From an uncultured Oscillospiraceae bacterium (GTDB lineage Bacteria; Bacillota; Clostridia; Oscillospirales; Oscillospiraceae): a stretch of 37,596 bases of DNA. Positions 8,251-15,529 of the stretch are shown piece by piece. The stretch lies in the NCBI GenBank assembly GCA_934533005.1, contig CAKTBC010000007.1, positions 1 through 37,596 of the forward strand, given 5' to 3'. The translations under genes and the position numbers were made by a program. The first letter of the stretch is position 1, and every line of letters starts with the position of its first letter. The notes beneath the pieces are model-generated. The model was not told the origin of the DNA. It saw only the letters and a list, made by a program, of their open reading frames with translations, and did no database searches.

Positions 8251-8985
8251 TTACAGGATAAATCCCCCGTCCACAGTGATTACCTGGCCGGTGACGAAGC
8301 TTGCATCGTCGCTCGCGAGGTAGGAAACGGCGGCGGCAATGTCCTCCGGCCGGCCGAGACGACGCAGCGGCGTCTCCTCGGCGAGCTGCGGCAGCACCTC
8401 GCTCGGCAGGGCATCGAGCATGTCGGTTTTTATGACGCCGGGCGCAACGCAGTTGACGCGGATGTGCGTGGGTGCAAGCTCGGCCGCCAGCGAGCGCGTG
8501 AGCGCAATGAGCGCGGCCTTTGTGGCGGAGTATGTCACCTCGCAGCTCGCGCCGCGAAGCCCCCACATGGACGAGACGTTCACAATGCAGCCCGCGTGCT
8601 CGTGGAGCATCGGCGGGAGAATGGCCTGAATGGTGTGGAATGCGCCGTCAATGTTCACGCCGAAATAGCGCCGCCACATCTCCTCGGTCACGTCCTGAAA
8701 GAGCGCCTGCCCCGCAACACCGGCATTGTTGACAAGAAGGCTCACATGGCCGAACGCATCCTCCACGCGGCGCACCATGTCCTCCACCTGCGCGCGGTCG
8801 GCCACGTCCGCCTGAAAGGCTGCGGCTCGCAGTCCCTCGGCGGCGAGCTCCGCCACGAGTGAGTCGGCGCAGTCCTTGCGGACATGGTAATTGACGGCGA
8901 CGGTATAGCCCTCGTGGGCGAGACGGCGCGCCGTTGCGCGGCCGATGCCGCGGCTCGCGCCGGTGATAAGTGCGATCTTTTCCAT
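8251..8985 (-). CDS. SDR-family oxidoreductase, FabG-like
   Basis: This 244-residue classical short-chain dehydrogenase/reductase most resembles 3-oxoacyl-ACP reductase. The NAD(P) loop TGASRGIG is at residues 8-15, NNAG at 86-89, and the catalytic triad is S139, Y152 and K156. The C-terminal signature is VTGQVITVDGGF. Such enzymes reduce ketones, here possibly in fatty acid synthesis, but the gene is not in a fab cluster and stands alone, so the substrate is open. GGGAGG lies 8-9 bases before the ATG. It has its own promoter, which overlaps the end of the small gene upstream, and it ends at the shared terminator at 8171-8212. Confidence 0.85.
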   Translation of the reverse strand: MEKIALITGASRGIGRATARRLAHEGYTVAVNYHVRKDCADSLVAELAAEGLRAAAFQADVADRAQVEDMVRRVEDAFGHVSLLVNNAGVAGQALFQDVTEEMWRRYFGVNIDGAFHTIQAILPPMLHEHAGCIVNVSSMWGLRGASCEVTYSATKAALIALTRSLAAELAPTHIRVNCVAPGVIKTDMLDALPSEVLPQLAEETPLRRLGRPEDIAAAVSYLASDDASFVTGQVITVDGGFIL

Positions 8986-9012
8986 AGTATTTCCTCCCGG
9001 TGATATGCGTTT

Positions 9013-9041
9013 ATTGTACCGCAGCTCCTGCCGGAATACAA
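9013..9041 (-). promoter_or_regulatory. Promoter for the SDR gene
   Basis: On the minus strand TTGTAT (9041-9036) and TACAAT (9018-9013) are separated by 17 bases. The promoter begins two bases past the stop codon of the YolD-like gene. Confidence 0.6.
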
Positions 9042-9042
9042 G

Positions 9043-9252
9043 TCACCACTCGGTCTCCGTATCGTATTCCCCGGTCTCCTTCTCTCCAAACTCGCGCGCC
9101 GTTTCCGCCACGACGGCCTCGTACCCCGTGAGCGCGGCAAACGAGGAGAACTGGGCCGCCCTGTCGCGCCGCGGCATGGGCGGGTGCGTGTCGGAAACGC
9201 GGTGCGGCAGGGTGATGATATCGTCGTAATCGTGACATTCCTCGCGCTTCAT
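9043..9252 (-). CDS. Small YolD-like protein, partner of the Y-family polymerase
   Basis: The 69-residue protein is of the small type that commonly sits directly downstream of Y-family polymerase genes in Firmicutes and is often named YolD-like. It shows the recognisable core ITLPHRVSDTHPPMPRRDRA followed by AQFSSFAALTGYE. No enzymatic motif is visible. Its start codon overlaps the polymerase stop codon as ATGA (9249-9252), which implies translational coupling. The polymerase is probably its functional partner in damage tolerance, but the molecular role of the family is not established as far as I know. Confidence 0.75.
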   Translation of the reverse strand: MKREECHDYDDIITLPHRVSDTHPPMPRRDRAAQFSSFAALTGYEAVVAETAREFGEKETGEYDTETEW

Positions 9253-10778
9253 GCCCGGTGACCTCCGATCTGTTTGTTGCGTGAACGCGTCGTCGCGCCC
9301 TCTTCCAGGTTCATGCCTTTTAAAATAGCGTTATTGCCATACCGGCGCTGGATGGCAAGAATGGCCTCCTGCCGCCGCCGTTCGCGCTCGCGCGCCTTCG
9401 TATCCGTGCCGGGCGCCCCCGGCGTTTCCGGTTCCGCGGCGGAAAAGAGATCCAGCTGCTCGCCGCTTTCCGCGGCGCAGGGGATCTTATCCTCCGGCAG
9501 AACGCGGTTGGCCGCGACCGTCACGCGGCGGACGAGGAGGTTTTTGTCCGTGATACGATCGTAGAGTGCCATGACCGCGTCCATGATCTCGCGCGTCGAG
9601 GACGAATACCCCGCGAGATTGGCCGTGCCGTGGCCGTGCTTCGGCACGCGGCGGCCGTAGCGGTCGGTATGTGTCTCCCCCGCATACTCCGCAGCGCGGG
9701 AGGGGTCGGCGAGATTTTCAATGTCATACCCGATCGTGAGTGTGAGCTGGTCGGTGCAGAGGCGCTTTTTCACAAGATCGAGCACGAGAAGGTCGGTCAT
9801 CTCGCGCACGATGAGCCTGGCCTTGTGCCAGTCGTACGGCTCCTGCAGCACCTGGCCGGAGCTGATGCTGTTGGAATCCGGCCGGTAGGCGTGGATGTCC
9901 GCGATCGTGCACGGCTCCCAGCCCCAGGCGTGGTCGATGAGGAGCTCCGCCTGCACGCCGAACGTTTTATAGAGCAGCTCCTCGTTATAGAAATCGCCGC
10001 TCTTCCCGAGCGAGCAGCGGGCAATATCGCCCATCGTATACATTCCCAGCGCCTCGAGCCGCCGCACCGTTCCCGCGCCGACGCGCCAGAAGTCCGTGAG
10101 AGGCCGGTGTCCCCAGAGCTTGCGGCGATAGCTCATCTCATCGAGCTCCGCGATGCGAACGCCATCAGCGTCCGGCGGGATGTGCTTGGCTTCAATGTCC
10201 ATCGCGATCTTGCAGAGATAGAGATTCGTGCCGATGCCCGCCGTGGCGGTGATGCCGGTCGTGTGCAGCACCTCGCGCAATATTTTCCGGCACAGGTCGT
10301 GCGCCGTCATGCGGTAGGTGTGCAGATAGTCCGTCACGTCCATGAACACTTCGTCGATGGAGTAGACGTGGATGTCCTCGGGTGCTACGTAGTGCAGGTA
10401 TATGTTATAGATCCCGGCGCTGTAGCGCATGTAATGCGCCATGTGCGGCGGTGCAACGACATAGTCCAGCTCCAGCGCGGGATTTGCCGCAAGCTCCGGC
10501 GCGCTGCACGATTTCCCGGTGAACGCATGGCCCGGCGCGGCGGCGCGGCGCGCGGCGTTGATCTTCCGCACCGCCTCCACGACCTCAAAAAGCCGGGCGC
10601 GGCCCGGAATGCCGTAGGCCTTGAGCGCCGGAGACACCGCAAGGCAGATCGTCTTTTCCGTGCGGGTCGGGTCCGCCACAACAAGATTCGCCGTCATCGG
10701 GTCAAGACCGCGCTCCATGCACTCCACCGAGGCATAGAACGACTTGAGATCGATGGCAAGATATGTCCGCTCTCCCAT
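9249..10778 (-). CDS. Y-family DNA polymerase, UmuC/UvrX-like translesion polymerase
   Basis: The 509-residue protein should copy past damaged template bases. The palm domain starts with AIDLKSFYASVEC, giving catalytic D10 and the aromatic steric-gate pair F14-Y15. The second catalytic motif is SIDEVFMD with D142 and E143. A helix-hairpin-helix and little-finger region follow to about residue 425. QLDLF at residues 441-445 fits the beta-clamp binding motif QLxLF. The last 40 residues are basic and contain AILAIQRRYGNNAILKGMNL, a tail I associate with the Firmicute UvrX-like subgroup rather than with DinB. The start has AGGAGG 7 bases upstream. It is co-translated with the YolD-like gene. I see no LexA-type box (CGAACnnnnGTTCG) at its promoter, so SOS control is not supported by the sequence. 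Confidence 0.9.
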   Translation of the reverse strand: MGERTYLAIDLKSFYASVECMERGLDPMTANLVVADPTRTEKTICLAVSPALKAYGIPGRARLFEVVEAVRKINAARRAAAPGHAFTGKSCSAPELAANPALELDYVVAPPHMAHYMRYSAGIYNIYLHYVAPEDIHVYSIDEVFMDVTDYLHTYRMTAHDLCRKILREVLHTTGITATAGIGTNLYLCKIAMDIEAKHIPPDADGVRIAELDEMSYRRKLWGHRPLTDFWRVGAGTVRRLEALGMYTMGDIARCSLGKSGDFYNEELLYKTFGVQAELLIDHAWGWEPCTIADIHAYRPDSNSISSGQVLQEPYDWHKARLIVREMTDLLVLDLVKKRLCTDQLTLTIGYDIENLADPSRAAEYAGETHTDRYGRRVPKHGHGTANLAGYSSSTREIMDAVMALYDRITDKNLLVRRVTVAANRVLPEDKIPCAAESGEQLDLFSAAEPETPGAPGTDTKARERERRRQEAILAIQRRYGNNAILKGMNLEEGATTRSRNKQIGGHRA

Positions 10779-10809
10779 GGCGCACCTCCTTCGCGGTTGT
10801 CTTTTCTCT

Positions 10810-10838
10810 ATTATATTAGCTTATTGAGCGAATTTCAA
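10810..10838 (-). promoter_or_regulatory. Promoter for the Y-family polymerase gene
   Basis: On the minus strand TTGAAA (10838-10833) and TATAAT (10815-10810) are separated by 17 bases. The start codon is about 30 bases further on. Confidence 0.75.
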
Positions 10839-10877
10839 GAGGAAGGTTTTGCAGCACCGGTGCACCCTCATATAAAA

Positions 10878-10910
10878 AAACTCCCCGACGTCTCCAACGT
10901 CAGAGAGTTT
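10878..10910 (-). terminator. Intrinsic terminator after the interrupted methyltransferase gene
   Basis: On the minus strand AAACTC and GAGTTT form the outer stem, and GACG and CGTC the inner stem, around a 3x3 internal loop. A run of seven T follows. It lies 11 bases past the methyltransferase stop codon. Confidence 0.65.
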
Positions 10911-10920
10911 TGCTGCAAAA

Positions 10921-11763
10921 TTAATTTTTGGGCAGAAAGTCCAGCCGGACGATCCGCATTTTCATGCTGCTGTCGCCGACGCGGGCGAGGAAGCGGAAAA
11001 AGCCGCTCACCGAGGGGTCTTTGAGATCGTTATAGCCCAGCATGTACCCGCGCGAGGAGACCCGAAGGCTGCCGCTCCAGGCGGAGAGCTCGGTCTTTGC
11101 GTCCTCCACGGAGAAATACGCGCCGACATCCTGGATTTTCGCCTGCTTGATCCACGTTTTGAGCATGAGCTTCACGGCCTTTTTCCCGGCAGCATCGAAT
11201 ACGAGCCGCCCGTCCGGGAACGCCTCCGCCATGGCGAGCACAAGCGCTTTCACCTGCGGCGTAAGGAAATAATAGAATACGCCCGCAGCAAAAAACACCG
11301 CGCCGCCGGACGCGTCGATTTTGGAAAACCACGACGTATCGTTCAGGTCACAGGGGATATTCTCCTCCCGCTCCCCCGCCGGGAGCAGCGCATCGCGCAC
11401 GGCGATCACATCCGGAAAGTCCAGATTATAGATCCTGCACGTGCCGTTATCGCAGACGTGGCCCGTAGCATCCAGCCCGCAGCCGAGATTCACGACCGCC
11501 GCATTCGGGTGCTCGTGGAGATAATCGCGCACCTCCCAGGCAAGATCGTTCTGCCGCATGGCAGCTTCGAGAAAGCCGAAGCGCTACACCAGACTGCCGG
11601 ACTTCTTTTCGAGCGCGGAAAAATCGTAGTCCACCTGCTCAATGAGGCGGAGTGCCGTCTCATCATAAAAGAGGCGCGGATACAGCTCCGAGCACATTTT
11701 CCGGGCGTACACCGGGATGACGAGCGTTTCCTGCACGCTGTTCTTCTCTGTCGAATACTTCAT
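10921..11763 (-). pseudogene. SAM-dependent methyltransferase (leucine carboxyl methyltransferase family) interrupted by an in-frame amber codon
   Basis: A single frame runs from ATG at 11763 to the stop at 10921 (280 codons) and is broken only by TAG at codon 60 (bases 11586-11584, minus strand). The start at 11763 has GGGAGG 6-7 bases upstream. Before the stop the frame encodes a normal-looking N-terminus (MKYSTEKNSV..., ending EKKSGSLV). After it the frame continues RFGFLEAAMRQNDLAWEVRDY, then the SAM-binding motif VVNLGCGLD and IYNLDFPDV. I associate the class I methyltransferases of the leucine carboxyl methyltransferase/polyketide O-methyltransferase family with this layout. A single CAG-to-TAG change (Gln) would explain the interruption. 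A shorter product from ATG at 11559 (212 residues) would keep the SAM motif but lose the N-terminal helices, and it has no good ribosome binding site. No frameshift is seen. Confidence 0.8.
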
Positions 11764-11782
11764 GGGTTCCTCCCGTTCAGCG

Positions 11783-11798
11783 GTTAGTATAGGCTAAC
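11783..11798. promoter_or_regulatory. Inverted repeat just upstream of the methyltransferase start
   Basis: GTTAG and CTAAC flank a 6-base centre, about 20 bases before the ATG. A TATACT box on the minus strand (11791-11786) overlaps it. It could be an operator. The repeat is short, so this is tentative. Confidence 0.3.
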
Positions 11799-11810
11799 TT
11801 ATGGATATGG

Positions 11811-11837
11811 GAAATGCCGCCCAGCGGGCAGCATTTC
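11811..11837. terminator. Hairpin between azlD and the methyltransferase gene
   Basis: GAAATGC and GCATTTC form the outer 7-bp stem and GCCC and GGGC the inner stem, with one mismatch. It lies 58 bases downstream of azlD and may end that transcript, but the T-run on the minus strand is only TTT. It would also fall inside the leader made from the promoter at 11850-11878. Confidence 0.4.
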
Positions 11838-11849
11838 TTTTGTGATTTC

Positions 11850-11878
11850 AGTATAGCGTACCGAGAAATAAAATGCAA
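11850..11878 (-). promoter_or_regulatory. Possible promoter upstream of the methyltransferase gene
   Basis: On the minus strand TTGCAT (11878-11873) and TATACT (11855-11850) are separated by 17 bases. The transcript would carry an 80-base leader containing the 11811-11837 hairpin. Confidence 0.45.
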
Positions 11879-11894
11879 GGCATTTTCCCGGAGA

Positions 11895-12206
11895 TCAGAG
11901 AAGGCCGAGCAGGAGCTCCGCGACGAACGCCACGCCGCAGCACGAGGCCGCCACGGTGATCAGTCCGCCGCCGCGCCAAGCGATAAGGATCCCGGCCACG
12001 AGCGCCGCAGCGCCGGCGATGGGCTGCTCCGTTGCCTGCACGATGGCGGGGAACGTCATCACCGCGAGCGTCACATACGGCACATAGTACAGGAACGAGC
12101 GGAGAAACCGGCTGCGGATGGGCTTTCGGATGAGCGTGAGCGGCAGGACGCGGACGAGATAGGTAACGGCTGCCGCCGTCAGGATGGAGAGGAGCGTTTT
12201 CGTCAT
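11895..12206 (-). CDS. azlD: AzlD-family branched-chain amino acid exporter small subunit
   Basis: The 103-residue hydrophobic protein has about four membrane helices and starts MTKTLLSILTAAAVTYLVRV. It contains the family stretch RFLRSFLYYVPYVTLAVMTFP. AzlD works with AzlC as a membrane exporter of branched-chain amino acids and their analogues. The start at 12206 was chosen because its ATG overlaps the azlC stop codon as ATGA, the usual layout for this pair. The longer open frame upstream is an azlC shadow. Confidence 0.88.
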   Translation of the reverse strand: MTKTLLSILTAAAVTYLVRVLPLTLIRKPIRSRFLRSFLYYVPYVTLAVMTFPAIVQATEQPIAGAAALVAGILIAWRGGGLITVAASCCGVAFVAELLLGLL

Positions 12207-12937
12207 GCTGCCGCCTCCTCTTCCGCCGGGCGCGGGAACAGCACCGCCGCAAGCGCCGAGATGACGACCGTGAGGATGATCGTCCGGTTGCCGGAGGAGA
12301 GCTCCCGGAGCACCGGCAAAAACGCAAACGCCGCGCTCGCGGCAAAGGCCGAGAGCACGCAGCCGAGCACCACGCGGTTTTCCTTCGCCGGGGGAACGAT
12401 GATGGCAAGGAACATGCCGTAGAGTGCCACACTCAGCGCGCTTACGATGCGCGCCGGGAGGAGATTGCCCAGGAAGATGCCGAGCGCCGTTCCCGCCGCC
12501 CACAGCGGGATGGAGGCGGTCATCGCGCCATAGAAATATCGCGGCTCTACGCAGCCCGGCCGGGCGATCGTAATGCCGAAGAGCTCGTCGGTCACGTCAA
12601 AGCCGATGAAAAAGCGGTGGTAGAACGGCATATCGGGACTCATGCGCTGGCTGAGCGCGCAGCTCATGAGAAGATAGCGCGCGTTGATGATGAGCGTTGC
12701 GAGCGCGATCTCCACGCAGGCCGCACCGCTGCCGATGAGCGTGAAGAGGGCATATTCGCCCGCCGAGGCGTTGCAGAGAAGGCTCGAGAGCAGCCCCTGC
12801 GTTACGGTGAGCCCGGCGTTGCGCGCCGCGATGCCGAGAGAAAACGACACGGCAAAATAGCCGAGACCGATGGGAAAGCCGTCGCGCAGGCCTTCCAAAT
12901 AGACACTGCGGCGGCCGTTGGGATGCGTTTGATTCAT
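12203..12937 (-). CDS. azlC: AzlC-family branched-chain amino acid exporter large subunit
   Basis: The 244-residue membrane protein has about six to eight helices. It starts with the hydrophilic MNQTHPNGRRSVYLEGLRDG followed by FPIGLGYFAVSFSLGI, a conserved AzlC opening. The motifs INARYLLMSCALS (about residues 84-96) and FIGFDVTDELFGI (about 109-121) are also typical. AzlC and AzlD together export branched-chain amino acids. The ribosome binding site is a poor A/G-rich stretch rather than AGGAGG. A weak promoter (TTGCCA, 17 bases, TACAAG on the minus strand) lies in the 100-base gap upstream. The pair is next to the PadR/DUF2812 genes on the same strand but probably forms a separate unit. 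Confidence 0.9.
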   Translation of the reverse strand: MNQTHPNGRRSVYLEGLRDGFPIGLGYFAVSFSLGIAARNAGLTVTQGLLSSLLCNASAGEYALFTLIGSGAACVEIALATLIINARYLLMSCALSQRMSPDMPFYHRFFIGFDVTDELFGITIARPGCVEPRYFYGAMTASIPLWAAGTALGIFLGNLLPARIVSALSVALYGMFLAIIVPPAKENRVVLGCVLSAFAASAAFAFLPVLRELSSGNRTIILTVVISALAAVLFPRPAEEEAAA

Positions 12938-13037
12938 GACGGCTTCTTTCTTTCATAGAGATACGATGAAACTTGTATCACATTTGCCCCGCTCTGGCAA
13001 GGGCTTTTCCGAAAGAAGCAAAGAAAACTCCTTTTTC

Positions 13038-13571
13038 TTATTTGTCCCGGTCCCGGAGACGCCGGTAGCAGCAAAGGAACCGGGCAAAGAGATAGATATA
13101 CAGCCCCACAATGATACCGAGCATCACGACAAGAACGCCCTCCCCATGCGCGATGGAGCGCAGAAGCCCCGGCAGCATCACGCAGAGAAAAATCACGAGC
13201 AGCGGTAGCATCCGCCCCCGCCCGACCCGCTCGAACATCTGAAGGCGCGAGGCGTCATCGCAGAAGATCTCCTCCGCGCCCTCGGTCTGTGAGGCGCTTT
13301 TGCGGAAATAGCTGTAGCCCATATAGTCCTGCAAGTACTCCCAGCCGCAGTCGGCGAAGATCTGCACATATTCGTCCTTGTGCTCCACTCCGTCCGCGTT
13401 ATAATCGAGCTGGTAGATCACGTCCTCCGGCTCGCACTTTACGAAATGATAGAAGCAGAGCGCCGTCAGCCGGACGAACTTCCAGCCCTGCCGGTGCATT
13501 TGGCGCAGATAGTCCTGTTCCTTTTCCCAGTCCACAACGCTGAAGAACTTTACGGTCGTTTTCGTTTCCAT
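13038..13571 (-). CDS. DUF2812 domain membrane protein
   Basis: The 177-residue protein has a soluble N-terminal half typical of DUF2812: VVDWEKEQDYLRQMHRQGWK, then a stretch with WEYLQDYMGYSYFRK. Two membrane helices follow at about residues 122-138 and 146-168, with a basic C-terminus. DUF2812 proteins are regularly encoded next to PadR regulators in Clostridia and are thought to be envelope stress or drug-response proteins; this is an inference from context. Its ATG directly abuts the TAA of the padR-like gene, and AGGAGG lies within the end of that gene, so the two are co-expressed. The molecular function is unknown. Confidence 0.85.
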   Translation of the reverse strand: METKTTVKFFSVVDWEKEQDYLRQMHRQGWKFVRLTALCFYHFVKCEPEDVIYQLDYNADGVEHKDEYVQIFADCGWEYLQDYMGYSYFRKSASQTEGAEEIFCDDASRLQMFERVGRGRMLPLLVIFLCVMLPGLLRSIAHGEGVLVVMLGIIVGLYIYLFARFLCCYRRLRDRDK

Positions 13572-13886
13572 TTACTTACCCTCCTGCGCGATGCGGTACA
13601 GCCGCTCGATGCGCGCGATCTCCGTTTGCAGCACTTCCCGCCCCAAGTCGGTGATCTCATAGATTTTTCGCTTTTCTTCCTCCCGGACAAAGCGGATCAG
13701 AGCGTCCTTTTCCATTTTGGATAAGCTCCCGTACATGGTGCCGGGCGCGAGCTTGATTGCCCCGTCCGTCAGCCGTTCGACCGTCTGCACGATACCGTAC
13801 CCGTGGTTCGGCGTTTTGAGACACAGCAGAATATAAAACGCCGTTTCCGTCATCGGCACATACACCTTTCGGATGTGCGCGTCCAT
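13572..13886 (-). CDS. PadR-family transcriptional regulator
   Basis: The 104-residue winged-helix repressor shows the PadR features TETAFYILLCLKTPNHGYGI and LAPGTMYGSLSKMEKDALI, ending with a short dimerisation helix (ARIERLYRIAQ). PadR proteins sense small molecules or envelope stress and repress their own operon. The start at 13886 (MDAHIRKVYVPMTE) was chosen because AAGGAGG lies 8-9 bases upstream; the longer frame to 13919 would run through that site and into the first operator. Just upstream are two matched 21-bp palindromes over the promoter, consistent with autoregulation. DUF2812 is the co-transcribed target gene. Confidence 0.9.
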   Translation of the reverse strand: MDAHIRKVYVPMTETAFYILLCLKTPNHGYGIVQTVERLTDGAIKLAPGTMYGSLSKMEKDALIRFVREEEKRKIYEITDLGREVLQTEIARIERLYRIAQEGK

Positions 13887-13918
13887 ACGACCGCCCTCCT
13901 TTTTCATTTCGCGTCGCA

Positions 13919-13961
13919 ATATATCGCACCGCGATGTATAATATATCGTACTGCGATATAT
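13919..13961. promoter_or_regulatory. Tandem 21-bp PadR operators
   Basis: Two near-identical palindromes occupy 13919-13939 and 13941-13961. Each begins ATATATCG and ends CGATrTAT around a 5-base centre. Their starts are 22 bp apart, two turns of the helix, so two dimers would bind the same face. They cover the -10 box, spacer and start region of the padR promoter. Confidence 0.75.
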
Positions 13962-13968
13962 TTGTCAA
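13940..13968 (-). promoter_or_regulatory. padR-DUF2812 promoter
   Basis: On the minus strand TTGACA (13968-13963) and TATATT (13945-13940) are separated by 17 bases. Operator 2 fills the spacer and -10 box, and operator 1 covers the start of transcription. Confidence 0.75.
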
Positions 13969-14034
13969 GTCCTTTTTATGCCTTGACAGGATGTGTATAA
14001 TAATTTTGTAAAGAAAAAAACAGGAGTGAGGCCG

Positions 14035-14931
14035 TTGAACAAGCCCCGGCAGAAGAGCGAGCGCAAGCTCGGCATTTTATGTATTTTAGGCGCGGCATTT
14101 TGTTTTTCCCTGATGTCGCTTTTCGTCCGGCTCGCCGGAGACGTTCCAACGATGCAGAAGATCTTCTTCCGCAATCTGGTGGCGGCGCTCACCGCCTTTG
14201 TGATCCTCGCGCGCGAGGGGAACGGCTTTCGCATCCATAAGGGCTGTCTCGGCGGCCATCTGGCGCGCAGCATCACCGGCATGATCGGCATGATCGCAAA
14301 CTTCTGGGCCATCGACCATATCGGCATGGCTGACGCCAATATGCTCAACAAGCTCTCGCCGTTTTTCGCCATTCTCCTTTCCATATTCATTCTGCGCGAG
14401 TACCCGAAGCGGGTGGATATCCTCAGTGTTCTGGCGGCGTTTATCGGCGCGGTGTTCGTTGTCCGCCCCACGGCGGGCATCGCAAGCCTCCCGGCGCTCG
14501 CCGGTGTGCTCGGCGGTCTCGGCGCGGGCACGGCATACACGTTCGTGCGCTATCTCAGCCGGAAGGGCGAGCGCGGGCCGGAGATTGTGATGTTTTTCTC
14601 CACGTTCACCTGCATCGGTTCGATCCCGTTTTTCGCCTTCAATTTCCAGCCGATGAACGTCCGGCAATGGGTCTTCCTTCTGCTGGCGGGCTGCGCCGCC
14701 GCCGGAGGACAGCTCACCATCACCGCCGCCTATCGCCACGCCCCCGCGAAGGAGATCTCGGTGTTCGACTATTCGCAGATCGTCTATGCGGCGCTCTGGG
14801 GCTTTCTCCTCTTCGGCGAGATCCCGGACGCACTGAGCATCGTTGGATACATTATCATCATCGGCGCGGCGGTGTTTCGCTGCATTTTCAATCTGCGCGC
14901 CGACAAAATGGCCGCCGCAGAAACCAACTGA
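14035..14931 (+). CDS. DMT-superfamily transporter (two EamA domains)
   Basis: The 298-residue protein has about ten membrane helices in two EamA repeats, of the drug/metabolite transporter superfamily. The second repeat begins near residue 158. Motifs include GDVPTMQKIFFRNLVAAL in the first repeat and FDYSQIVYAALWGFLLFGEIP in the second. The substrate cannot be told. I chose a TTG start at 14035 because AGGAG lies 8 bases upstream. The GTG at 13993 is upstream of the TATAAT-like box at 13996-14001, so it would probably not be transcribed. The gene diverges from padR with under 100 bases between, so the PadR operators might also affect it. A terminator follows. Confidence 0.85.
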   Translation: MNKPRQKSERKLGILCILGAAFCFSLMSLFVRLAGDVPTMQKIFFRNLVAALTAFVILAREGNGFRIHKGCLGGHLARSITGMIGMIANFWAIDHIGMADANMLNKLSPFFAILLSIFILREYPKRVDILSVLAAFIGAVFVVRPTAGIASLPALAGVLGGLGAGTAYTFVRYLSRKGERGPEIVMFFSTFTCIGSIPFFAFNFQPMNVRQWVFLLLAGCAAAGGQLTITAAYRHAPAKEISVFDYSQIVYAALWGFLLFGEIPDALSIVGYIIIIGAAVFRCIFNLRADKMAAAETN

Positions 14932-14940
14932 CCCTTTCCG

Positions 14941-14975
14941 GAGAGCGCATCGTACCGATGTGCTCTCTTGTTTTT
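14941..14975 (+). terminator. Intrinsic terminator after the DMT transporter gene
   Basis: A 12-bp stem with one G-T pair (14941-14952 with 14956-14967) has a TAC loop and is followed by TTGTTTTT. Confidence 0.8.
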
Positions 14976-15009
14976 CGGAATGTTTTTATCGTTTTTCGAT
15001 AATTTTATA

Positions 15010-15038
15010 TTGACTTTCAGATTTCGATATGATATTCT
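15010..15038 (+). promoter_or_regulatory. Promoter for the DUF2975-YozG-DUF4173 cluster
   Basis: TTGACT and TATTCT are separated by 17 bases. Short CGAT-containing inverted repeats surround it (ATCG-TTTTT-CGAT at 14988-15000), which may be regulator sites. Confidence 0.55.
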
Positions 15039-15058
15039 CCGCTCATGGAGGCGAATGT

Positions 15059-15520
15059 ATGAAACAAAAACTTACCTCACCGGGCATTGCCCGGTTCACG
15101 AAAGCCCTTCTGGACATTCTCTTTTACGCCGGGATCGCCGTGACGGTCTCGCTGCCGTGGACGATGCAGTGGGCGGCACGCTTTTACCCCTCGTTTGCCG
15201 AGCGGCTCGCGCTGCACACGGCGCTCTTTTTGCTTGCCGGGGTGTGTGCGGTGCTGATTCTCTTTGAGCTGCGGCGGATGCTGCAAACGGTCGTCTCCGG
15301 CGACTGCTTCGTGCGGCGGAACGTTTCGAGCCTGTGCCGCATGGCGTACTACGCCTTTGCCATCGCCGCGCTCATGGCGGTGCGGCTCGTTGTGCTCTTT
15401 ACGCCGGGAATGCTCGCCATTGTGTGCGTGTTTCTGCTGGCAGGGCTTTTCTCGCTCGTGCTCGCGCAGGTGTTCGACCGCGCCGTGAGCTACAAGCAGG
15501 ACAACGATCTCACGATCTGA
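15059..15520 (+). CDS. DUF2975-type membrane protein
   Basis: The 153-residue protein has four predicted membrane helices with a charged central loop (LFELRRMLQTVVSGDCFVRRN, residues 66-86). This size, topology and loop, together with a downstream small YozG-type regulator, match the DUF2975 family (Bacillus YoaS-like). The start at 15059 has GGAGG 9 bases upstream; the frame is open further up, but without a site. No enzymatic function is known. The neighbouring regulator probably controls it. Confidence 0.75.
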   Translation: MKQKLTSPGIARFTKALLDILFYAGIAVTVSLPWTMQWAARFYPSFAERLALHTALFLLAGVCAVLILFELRRMLQTVVSGDCFVRRNVSSLCRMAYYAFAIAALMAVRLVVLFTPGMLAIVCVFLLAGLFSLVLAQVFDRAVSYKQDNDLTI

Positions 15521-15529
15521 GGTAGCGAT

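Noticed and set aside
9630..11024. A 464-codon plus-strand frame over the Y-family polymerase
   Set aside because: It is an antisense shadow with His/Arg/Val bias. It also runs through the terminator at 10878-10910.
11584..11586. Pyrrolysine or other amber recoding in the methyltransferase
   Set aside because: This family is not one known to use pyrrolysine, no PylTS genes are in view, and TAG ends other genes in the window normally. A nonsense mutation is simpler.
13919..13961. CRISPR-like or other short tandem repeat
   Set aside because: There are only two copies, each palindromic and placed on a promoter, with a 1-base gap. This is an operator pair.
13993..14034. Upstream GTG start for the DMT transporter
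   Set aside because: The GTG at 13993 lies in the promoter region ahead of a TATAAT-like box and has no ribosome binding site. The TTG at 14035 has AGGAG at the right distance.
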